Source: Amylostereum areolatum
Taxonomy: Eukaryota; Basidiomycota; Agaricomycetes; Russulales; Stereaceae
NCBI GenBank assembly: GCA_012932865.1
Contig: SAXG01000031.1
Coordinates: 124,001-188,000 of the forward strand
Reading direction: 5' to 3'
Length of the DNA stretch: 64,000 nucleotides
Position 1 is the first letter of the stretch. Every line of letters starts with the position of its first letter. Below the pieces are notes generated by a model. The model was not told the DNA's origin and did not search any database. It saw nothing but the letters and a program-made list of their open reading frames with translations. The translations under genes and the position numbers were made by a program. Positions 11,583 through 21,687 of this stretch are shown piece after piece.

Positions 11583-14500
11583 ATGTCGCGTAATGAGAAC
11601 CTCTCGAAGATCTTTATTCTGGATTTCGATCTGTTCCATCCAGAACGCCTGGCGTCAGACGAAGACCTGGCCGTCGCTCTTCAGGTGTTTGAAGGGAGCA
11701 TTGACACCCTATCACTACCGCATTCATCGAAGGAGCACTAAAAGTCGAACTTGCTCTGGCATTTGCTCTCAGTGGTATATGATCCATCCATCATGTTCAA
11801 TGCCTCTCCCAGCTAACGTCCGTATAGTTGTCGATGACACAACTGTCAAACCATTCATGGACTTCTTCATGGCGGAATTTCCTATGTCTCGTAACTCATT
11901 CAAGTACACGTCAATTCATGTACAATGCCTTAGCTCGCTGAGCCTCAGCCTATTGCGCCTGGATCCCGTGCGCGACGTTGACCCCGCCGACGTTGATCAT
12001 TATCGCCGCTCCGTCGAGCTGGCCCCCCGCGTCCTTCGGGCCCTAACGTCAATGCTCAATGATCCGACGTTCGGAGCAACAAAACGTCCACGCAATAAAT
12101 CCAAAGCGATGTCGAGACCTGAGGGTGGGATCGACGTGAAGGCATTTCAAGACCTCGATATGAAAGTCCCGGCGAATAAGGAGGAAGCGGAAGAATTGGA
12201 GGAGAAAGTTCTGAGAAGGCAACGGGACATTTTGATGGTGTGTATGCGTTTGTACAACGCGCGTTGATGGTGCTCATTTCCGTCACCAGTTTTTTCTGCA
12301 GATGGTTAGGCGGCCGGAGGTGGCGAGCTCGATCAAAGATGAATATATGACGTCCTCCAGTCCTGCATCGACCGCGACGTTACCCATTAGCCCTCCTACC
12401 GATCGTGCCCTTGGTCAGTCGCCAGCTTTGGAAGACTCGACCACAGTTCTACCCGAGGTGGCGGCGCTCAGAGCAAACTTACAATACGACAGCCCGGACG
12501 ACTTCGGATCCTGGAAGATCTTCATTGTGAAAGGGAGATGCTAGGTCGTCCCAGATTGTGTACAATAAGCTTGTGTGCGTTATGTGGTATACGACGCGAA
12601 GGCTGGAATTAACTCTTTTGTGTTTTAGGGAGCTATCGCACGGGCAGTTTTCGAATACCAACCAGAAACGGATCAATAACAGTGGATCAGTGGATATCTT
12701 CGCGGCGAGGTTGCCGGGTGCTTTGAGACTGGTGGTGTGTCTTCATTTCGTTTCTGTTGGCTGAAGCTTCTTGACTCGCTGCCCTTTCTAGTACCAAGTA
12801 GACTGCATCCAGGAGTTCGAAGGCGACGTCAGTGTCATCTGCAGTGCCACACGGTCCACTTATCTTATAATCGGATGCACAGATCCCTCATCAAGTCATC
12901 ACCGTTTATGGCCTTTGCGACCTACAGAGGTCTCTCGAGTCCTATGGGACAATCTCAGTCGCTACCAAGCGCGCAGAGGAAAGGAGTATCGCGATGCGTG
13001 AGCTATACCTTATCTCAGTGGGTTTGATCGTCACTTGGACGATTCTTTCTCCAGATGCCGGCGCCGCAAGCGGTCTCTTGGTGGCGAACAGGAAGACTAT
13101 ATCCCTATTTATTTTACGGAAGAAGGCTTCACCAACACGCGGGGCGATGATGTCGATGCACAAATCGAAGGCGATTCTCTCAAGCTTTCTCGTGCCGACG
13201 AGGAGGAGGTACGCATTTCCTTACATTCCAATGACGCAGAGTACTAAGGCCGATATAGCTGCACTCCCTCATCGTGTAAGTGACTGTTCCTGTATCTGTT
13301 GGACGGGCCTGACACTACTCCAACACACGAAAGTCTAGGAAAATACGCAAAAATCTCGGATGTGAGTGCGTCCTTACATCTTGTTGATCAACGCATTGAA
13401 TCGCTATCTAGACTTGCTGGAAAGGTGAGCTCGTAGGAATAATGTGAATATGGACATGCTTGCCTGCAAGCTTACAGTGTCTATTTAGGTGTACTACAAG
13501 ATGAATTATTCACTCAAGCACACCAGCTCTCGTATGTCTCGATCGATCTAGTTCGGTTGACATGTATACCTAGATTGTCTCCCTTAGATATCGAGAACAG
13601 GAAATCATCGCACACACAAGTTCCTGCTATGTGCTCGGGCGCAGCGGCACAGGGTAACACCTCCCACCTCCTGCTTCTGTTTCATGCTCACGGATCGTTT
13701 CAGAAAAACTACCACTATCCTTTTCAAGATATTCGGACTCGAGAGGGCGTGGGAACTGTCGACATCCAACGAAGTACGACTCCGGCAAGTCTTCGTGACC
13801 AAATCGCGGCTGCTGGCTAGGAAGGTGGAGCACGAGTTTATCAAATTACTGAAGTCGGACATCATGTCGCAGCATGCTCCTCAACATTTTGTCGCCCGAG
13901 CCCTCCGTTATCCAGACGGGCTCGACGAGTATTCTGCCATGTTTGTCGAACCCAACGCGGATCTCCCAGAAAAATTTAGTCAGTTGACCGACGATCACTT
14001 CCCCTTGTTTGTGACCTTTGTCGATGTAGGTTCGATATCTATTGACCTCTTAACTCTGAATAACCTCTCGATCGTGATCCAGCTGTGCAAGCTCCTCGAA
14101 GGCGACATACCCGAGGACGAGGAGCCCAAACAAGCGGCCCGGTCAGCGAACCGGAGTGGTTTGCAGGGGACCTGGTCAGCCCAATACAAAAAGGCTTTGG
14201 GCAAGTGTATCAATTATGAAGATTTCATAAGCGATTACTGGCCCCACTTCCCGCAAGATCTGACGAAAACCCTTGGTACGTTGATCGTGACTCCTTCACA
14301 GTGATACACTGATTTTTCTGCAGCTCCATCATATGTTTTTGGCCAGTTTATGGGTATGTTCTACGCTGCTTCTACTAGCCACCCTAACCCATCGCCTAGG
14401 TATCATAAAGGGCTGCGAAGAAACCTTGACAAGTGCGAACTCACGCTTGGATCGTCAAGCTTATGAGAAACGCTCGGGCGGCGATGTGGACTATCGCCTT

Positions 14501-16990
14501 TTTGAGGCTTACTTGCAGATTAAGGCCGATCGTGGGGATCAGGATGTGGCAGACAGGCACGTCATGGACTATGATGTTCGGATACACGTACTAACTGGCC
14601 GGAAGAACGCACGCCCTGCTCCGCTTTCTCACAGACAAAGGGGTTCCAGGTCAAATGATCGACTACTTGTGCGACCCGCTGTTGTTTTGTGCATTGTACG
14701 GTTCGTGCTGACCTGTCTGTTCCTCCAGATACGTCGACGAAGTACAGGACAACCTTATCATCGACATCTTCTGTGCGTCAGCTGTCACTGTACGGTATAT
14801 CTATGGCTCACAGACAATGCAGTGATGAGAATGTTATGTCGAAATGCCGGCGGGTTATTTTGGGCAGGGGATACGGCTCAGACCATCTTATTTGGAAGCG
14901 CATTTCGTTTCACGGAACTGAAGGCGACGATGTACAGATACGAGGTACCAGTTTCTCACTATCTCTCTAAGAAAGTTTCTCATCAGTGCATTGTAGAGAT
15001 CGAATCGTGCCCTGCGAGTATCCCGCTCCATGAGAGAACCACCAACATTCCAACTTCTTACGAATTACCGGTCGCCCGGTGGAATCGTGGACTGCGCACA
15101 CTCTGTCGTTGAGCTGCTCCAGCTCTTCCCAAATGTCATCGACAACCTGGACAAAGAAAGTGGTATCATGAATGGAGTAAAGCCGTTGTTTGTGCACCTC
15201 CACGGTGACGTTGATACGGATAGATTCTTTTCTGCGTCGTGGTATGTCTTTCGTGCATTTACTCTTATTTAACGGAAGTACTTGAGCAAGATCTCCACAC
15301 GTAGCTCGTCGACGTTTGGCCTAGGATCCAACCAGTGTAAGTGTCCTATATATTCTTGTATGTCCTCCGTGACAAATCCTTGACGACTTTAGGTGTACTC
15401 GTTCGCAACGAGGCAGCGCGCCTTCGTCTGGAACGACTGGCTCGGGGATGTCGGCGTTGTTCTGTAAGAGCGTACTTATGGGCCTTCGGTCCTGATCGCC
15501 GCGGCTGATTTATGTCCGCTGTAGCACCTTGTACGACAGCAAAGGGCTCGAGTTTGATGATGTACGTTACTTTCACCTGCGACATCCCGTCCGCTGTTAA
15601 CCCGCACGGTATTGCTCCTCCTAGGTTCTGATATACGACTTCTTCGAGGATTCGACGGTAGGCTCTACACAGTGGCGTCACCTCGTTGGATCCATGAACG
15701 AAGATACAACCGTAAGGAGCCTGCAGTTGCAGGACCGCCGCCACACTCCATTGGCTAACGAGGTTGGATTTGCGTTGCTTCCCTATCAAATGGTGTCTAA
15801 CATGTATCCTCAGCTGAAATTCCTGTACGTCGCGATTACCCGCACACGAAGAAATCTCTGGATCGTTGACGAATCAAACGTGTGTGAGCATATGAAGGTG
15901 TGTGCAGCCACGCTCGTGTATAACCATGGCGGACTCATGACGTTCCAGAATTTTTGGCTCCGCCAGGGGCTCGTTGAACTTGGTGGACAAGCTACCACGC
16001 TAAATGAGTTCCGGGATACTTCAGCCGATCAAAGTTGGATGGCAACAGCGCAAAAGCTCTTTCTGCATGGACATTTTCTGCAGGCGGCGCGTGCTTTCCT
16101 GCGCGCCGGTTGCACCAAGGAGGCAGCTCTGGCCAAGGCATATGAAGCGAGAAAGCTGGCCGACAAAATCCCGTTAACTAGGGAAAAGCCTCGTCAGGAT
16201 GCTTACAAAGCTGCAGCTCTTGCTCTCCTCGATGCCGCAACCGGGATCAGCGAACGACTCCTACGGATCCAGGCCTTCAAACATGCCGCGGAATGTTACG
16301 CCAAGGTCAAGCTTTTCGAGCCAGCTGCAAGAGCTTATGGCATGGCGGAGATGTGGACCGAGGCCGCTCTTCACTTCTTCGATGCCAATCTCCTAGGAAG
16401 TGCTCTAGCAATGGTACAAGACCATGACCCTGTAGACAAGTCGGTGCGGGAAGAGATAGTCAATGAGGCTCGTTTTTCGTACCTCCAACAGGTCAAACTC
16501 GAGTACGCAACCGTCATGATCTCTTTATTAGTACACCCGAACTGAACACGCCGTACAGAGAAGCGGAGAAACTGTTCGAGTCTTACGAAGAGCAAAAAGA
16601 GTTCATGGTCGCGCACAAACTACATGTTGCTCATGCAGCTGCATCCGAACGTAGAGGAGACAACTTTGAAGCAGCACAATTATATCACGCTGAAGGCGAT
16701 ACATGGAAGGCTGTCGACTTATTACTGAAGGACATCTCCGACCCACGCTCGCAACGGTTGATCAAAAATTATGTCTGGCATCTTCCCTGGCAAAATACTT
16801 CTTTAGGAGGACGTGGCAGCTGGGACCATGGGCCCATAGAGAACATGATTGCAACAATACGAGCCAACTTCTCCATCTTTAATGACATGGAGAAGGGGAT
16901 ACTGGTGAGTAGTGATGCGCACTGAATGATGAATGATGTTAAATCTCATCGATCTCGCTATTCGCCCAACCTTCAGATTCGTGTGTTCCG
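11583..16990 (+). pseudogene. Broken TRANK1-like UvrD-family helicase
   Basis: Relic of the large basidiomycete TPR/ankyrin (TRANK1)-like UvrD/Rep helicase family. Recognisable parts in order: N-terminal helical region (11600-12240); YQVDCIQEFEGD (12790); the ATP-binding region at 13680-14300 with FGLERAW and RQVFVTKSRLLA; YVDEVQDN, the Walker B box, near 14735; LFWAGDTAQTI (14860); LLTNYRSPGG (15050); TLYDSKGLEF (15530); VAITRTRRNLW (15830), the C-terminal helicase motif; then helical repeats to 16900. Defects: the glycine-rich P-loop before KTTT (13680-13710) is not readable; frame changes occur at 12915-12940 and at a GGGG run 15444-15447; the usual long C-terminal part is missing after 16990. 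One intron (14557-14605) begins GC instead of GT. Probably inactive, unless some indels are assembly errors. Confidence 0.8.
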
Positions 16991-17440
16991 AGTACGGGGT
17001 TTTCACGTATAGTCCGCACATGTAATTGCAGAGAATATCATGAATTTGGCCGATTTGGTGTACCAGTTAAAGCAAGTCCTTTTTTCACTGGTACACTACT
17101 TCAGAAGGCCCATCATACATGGTACGACAGTAACAGCCGACTGGATGAGCCTCGGGTGAATGAGTCGGCCGCTACAGAACAGCTTTCATCCACACTCTGC
17201 ACAATTCAACACCGTCTATGTTCAGAATCACACGGCCCGCCACCATTCTTCCATGTCATGGGATGCTCCCAGGTGTCCGTGTTATATATACAGGGTGCAT
17301 TATCGTGACCACACCTTCCTGGTTCTCTCTTCACCGCGCCGTCTATGTGTCGCTCTCCACCTCTTCGTCGAGGTCATGGGAGGCAGGAGCTTCCAAATGG
17401 ACCGACGTCTCTTCCATGGAATGGGTTCGCGTCATGGTCA
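16991..17440. other. Upstream region of the first GH28 gene
   Basis: No gene. It contains the point where the helicase relic loses similarity and the distal promoter of the GH28 gene, including the segment at 17370-17440 that is conserved in front of all four GH28 copies. Confidence 0.5.
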
Positions 17441-17476
17441 TCCGATTGATCGCTTTGTGTCTGCCCAGGCTTATAA
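17441..17476 (+). promoter_or_regulatory. GH28-A promoter: shared element plus TATA box
   Basis: TCCGATTGATCG at 17441-17452 is followed by TTATAA at 17471-17476, 55 nt before the start codon. The same pair recurs in front of the other three GH28 genes with similar spacing. Confidence 0.65.
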
Positions 17477-17530
17477 CTCGCGGCCACCCATTTCGAAGGA
17501 AAGGAGCTTCGTCAAGATCACCGATCGGTT

Positions 17531-19052
17531 ATGCTTTTCCTGACACCCTTCCTCCTTTTCTTCGCGCTATTTTCGCCGTCCTGCTCTCGTGTGGAAAAGC
17601 GCGGGAGAGTATGTACTATCGTTCCGGCGCCCGATGGCGGGGACGACTCGCGCTCCATTGTCTCCGCGTTCGAGCTGTGCGGCAAGGACGCGTCGATCGT
17701 GTTCCAAAATGAAACTTACCACGTCGAACGCATCATGGTCACTCACGGCCTACAAAATGTTTCCGTGGATCTCAGAGGAACTCTTTCGGTGCGTTTTTAT
17801 TGTCCCAAGCGCTGGTATTCAAACATCTAACAGCATGTATGCTAGTGGGGAACGAACATCACGTACTGGCTTGACAATGCCATCCCTCTCGGGTACCAAA
17901 ATCAAAGTGTAGCCTGGGATTTCGGAGGTTCGAACATCCACTGGGACGGACACGGCGTCGGGACCTTTGACGGGAATGGGCAAATTTGGTTGGTTCGACC
18001 GCATGTTTTGCTTTGACGAGGGGTGACCGGTGACCTACGCGTCGCCGTCGCAGGTATGACTTCGCCAATGGGACGAGCAATCTTTTTGGCAGGCCCATCA
18101 ACTTTGTTATTCGCAACACGACGAACTCGACTTTCGAAGGCATGCGCTTCGTGCAGAGCCAGTTTTGGTCGACGGCAATGCATTCGTCGTCGAACATACT
18201 CCTGCAAGACTTTTATATCAACAGCACGTCGAATAGCAGTGTAGGCGCATCACCTTGCTAGTAACCCATCCATCGACTCTTGATTGGGTCACAGGCACCA
18301 ACCCAGAACACGGACGGCATCGACACCTTCTACTCGAACAACATCACCATCCGTCGGTGGTCCGTCACGAACGGGGACGACGCGATCGCTCCCAAGGCCA
18401 ATACGTCGAACCTCCTCATCCAGGACTCGCAGTTCTTCGACGGAAGCAGCGTCGCTATCGGATCCATCGGGCAATACGACGGCGTGTTCGAGTTCATCGA
18501 AAACGTCACGGCGGAGCGCATCTTGTGCGATCGGTGTCACTATGCTGGCTATGTTAAGACGTGGACAGGCCTGCAGCAAGGCTTTCCGCCGAATGGTACG
18601 TACCATTGTTTTTTTTGCGCCACAAGCTTGAGGTCTAACTGGCGCAACTTTGTGCAGGTGGAGGAGGAGGCCTGGGCTTCGCGAAAAATATCGGTATGTG
18701 GTCTTCGGCGGCATCGCCGACTTGCCGGCTGAACATTCCTGTAGTTTTTCGGGACTTTGCCGTGACGGACCTCGTGAACGCCGTGGGGGAAATAACCCAG
18801 TGCACCTCCTATGAAGGCGCCACGGGCGGGTGCGACACGTCCACCTTCCAGATCTCCAACGTTACTTGGGAGAACATCACGGGCAGCGTGGCGACCAGCA
18901 CCCTTGCAGCATTGCAATGCAGCGGTTTGGCTCCATGTCCTGGGATCACGATCGCAGATGTGAACCTTACCTTTGGAGGCGGGGGAAACGGCGTGGTGAA
19001 TTGTAGTAATGTTGTGGATCCGGAAGGATTTGAGTGTGCGGAGGACTCGTAG
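17531..19052 (+). CDS. GH28 pectinase, copy A
   Basis: Secreted glycoside hydrolase family 28 enzyme, likely an exo-acting polygalacturonase or rhamnogalacturonase cutting pectin outside the cell. Six exons fit without frame loss: 17531-17788, 17846-17988, 18054-18240, 18295-18595, 18658-18693 and 18745-19052. The protein starts with a signal peptide (LFLTPFLLFFALFSPSCS). It carries the parallel beta-helix motifs NTDGID and TNGDDAI with the catalytic aspartates, then VAIGSIGQY and YVKTWTG. The usual GHG histidine before that block is not present. Many N-x-S/T sites suggest glycosylation. A conserved cysteine-rich C-terminus (CPGITI, CSNVVDPEGFEC) is shared by all four copies. Endo versus exo action and exact substrate cannot be told from sequence. 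Confidence 0.88.
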
Positions 19053-19615
19053 GGGAATGTGCAATGTATATTGAGATCGCGGTTCAAGGAGCAGACAAGG
19101 ATGATTGAGATTCAGTGCATATACACGGTAGGTTTGGCCGTTCACACGAAATTCTCGTTCTACGCAGAGCTGGTCAGCACCCTTGTATGAGCGCACAGAG
19201 ATGCATCGACGTACCGAAAGGCTTTCCCCCTCTCTGCCGGTCGCATGGCCGGAGTTTGCTACGCAGCAACGTCGAGCGGACGGCACGAGGAGACGAAGTG
19301 TTCGCGCCCGCGCGCCATACTGAACGACACAGAATGCACGAAGTCTCGTTGGTATCGAGGGATGCGAAGAAGAAGAAGTGATATAGTTGCTTGGATAGAA
19401 ATACAGTGGGTGAGGGGCCGTAATTGGAACTGAGCGAAGTATGTGCGTGCGTATACGTGATTCGGACCGAGGGAGGCTTATTACGGAAACGAGTGTAGGA
19501 AAGGGAGCGTAAGAGGTAGGTCCTAGAGGTAGGTATTGTATCTGGAGCTCGTGTGCCGTTGAGGCGAAAGAGGGTGGAAACACGAAGGCGAGGAAGGAGG
19601 CAGGGAGCGTAGGGA
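19053..19615. other. Spacer between convergent genes
   Basis: 3' regions of GH28-A and of the orphan-family gene face each other. Short frames only, no supported gene. Confidence 0.45.
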
Positions 19616-21083
19616 TTACACACGACGGCGCAGTGCGCGCTTCATCCACATCCTCACGTCCGCAGCCAACGACGTCTTCGGCGTCCGAAGAACGTGCTTC
19701 CTGCTGCTGTGCGCAGAGAAGACTGAGCTCACGGAGAACATCGCGGGCGGCGACGCGGAGAAGAGTGAGGATGGAGGTGAGGAGAACAGCGAGGACGAGG
19801 CGGAAGAGCGCGAGGATGCGTCGGACAAGGCCTTGGGGGGTTCAAGGAGGGAGACGTTCTCGCATGCGTCGATAGAGGTGGATGATCCGTAGGGTGGGCC
19901 GACGAGGACGGTTGGGACGATGACGTCGACAATGGCACGTTGAGCTTCGAGGGTATGAGCCACGACGACAGTGGTGACGTTGGAAGCGATAGGGGCGGAA
20001 AGAGTAGAGGTAGGTAGCTTGCGTAGTGTGACGGTGCTCATCCAGCGGGAAGACACGATGCAATCGCTAAGGTTGTGTTCGTCCTTGTGGTCTTCGTCGA
20101 GACCTGTGGAGAAGTGGTCGAGGAAGAGAGAGCTAGTCGATGTGATGTCACACTGGTCTTCGTCGTCGTATTCGTCTTCGTCTTCATATTTGCCTGAGAG
20201 ATTGCTTTGGAAGAAGTGGCCGAAAGAAAAGCAGTCGCACGAGACGCTGGGGCTAGGCATGTCCATGATCAGGCCAAGGCCAATGTTGCGAGGGGTCTCT
20301 TCGAGATGTTTTGACACTTTAGACATGTTGGAATCGACATCATCGACAATGTCTACAGGGGGTGTCAATATACGACGACGGAAACGAAGGGGTACTTGAC
20401 GTACCAGGGACATCGATGAAGGGCGTGGCGTTGGCATGAGCGGGAGAAATGACCGGAAGAAGATCCTTGTTCTCCTCGAAGGGAATTTGAACAAGATGGG
20501 GAGCGTTAGGGATAGGGCATTCGACGGGAACTTCTCCAAGTGCGCTGGACGTCTGCGGGAGTAAAGATCAGCGGTAGGTAAAGGAAATATGCACTCTATA
20601 TGGCGCACCTTTGTGTCTATACCGAGGCCAATATTGCCAGAGATGACTTCTAAGGGGTTTCTGACGTCGGCCAGGTCAGAGTGGACCTCAACGACTGTCT
20701 CTGTGGAAAAGCGAGCGTCAAGGCGCAGTGACGAAAGGCGGACGATACAGCACGCACGTAGAGTATCGACGAAGGGCTGGGAGAAGGGGACAGGAGAAAC
20801 GACCGGAACGAAGTCGCCAGTTTCCTCGAAAGGAGCTTGGATGAGGAGTGGGGCACTGGGAACATGACACTCGGCAGACACTGTCAGGAGGTCTTCTCCC
20901 GGTGTGCTGAACGCCTATGGGGAATTATTGATTGGCAGCTGCATGATGGTATGTGTGCCCCGGAGAGCGCACCTTCACGCCCATGTACTCCTCCGGTTTG
21001 ACTTTGGTGTCGATCCTCTGCATCACACGTAGGGCGGCGGCGACGAACGTGCGGTGGCTGGTCGAGATGCTGAGGGAGAACAT
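19616..21083 (-). CDS. Orphan PFEE/SFGH-family protein, copy 1 (433 aa)
   Basis: Unrecognised protein; no known domain. My four-exon model is 21083-20973, 20914-20609, 20552-20405 and 20352-19616, 1302 nt in all, with standard GT-AG introns of 58, 56 and 52 nt. The N-terminus reads TFVAAALRVMQRID and then EEYMGVK. Two repeat units follow, each with a PFEE block (APLLIQAPFEE..DFVPVVSP, then APHLVQIPFEE..LLPVISP) and a later NIGLG motif. Then come CFSFGHFFQSN, a very acidic stretch, ITSTSSLFLDHF, a Ser-rich region, and the end RMWMKRALRRRV. No signal peptide or membrane segment is evident. Paralogs lie at 25650-27097 (full length, same model length) and two decayed loci. Function unknown. Confidence 0.72.
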
Positions 21084-21687
21084 CTTGAGTGTGGAGGGTC
21101 TTGAAGACGGGAGGGTCCGAGTGGGTCTTGATGAGAATTTGCTTCAAGGAAGACGGGAGAGAAGCATCCTGGTCGCCCGCTATTTGAAGAGGAAGGCATT
21201 CGGTCTGAGACCGTTGGACGTTGAGGCCGTTGAGATTTCAACTGAGCCAGACTCGGAGCGCCACGACAGCGGTTGTTTCTGAGAATTAAATCGTGTACCA
21301 TTTTCTTTACGGGAAGGTGTATGAGCTGCTGCCTAGAGTGAGATGCGTTGAAGTCGTAGAGGTGGGCAACCAAGTACTGGAAGAAAAGAAACAACGAGAA
21401 CTGCTGCAGCGCGCGACGTTGGATTCACGGTACATACTTAGTAGCGGCGCGGCCACCCGGACGCCCTGAGAGCAGTGAGAATGAGATCTATTGAAATCGC
21501 GTCCTCTCGCTGCACCCTGCTGTACCTCTGTCCCCACTATCCCACAAAGATTCGTTTAATTTAATTATAAAATAAAGCACAAAAGCCCAACGTCTGCGTC
21601 TCGGGTCTCCGCTCTCGCTCCTGCTTGTTCATTCTGGTCGAGATACATCTATCCCCATCTCTGCTTTAAGAAGCGCGCACTCCTCCA
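21084..21687. other. 5' leader of orphan copy 1 and spacer
   Basis: Immediately upstream of ATG 21083 lies a conserved leader (about 60 nt) shared with the other family loci. The rest shows no gene. A segment near 21500-21570 resembles one near 23730-23770 (CTCTCGCTGCA ... CCCACAAAGAT). Confidence 0.4.
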
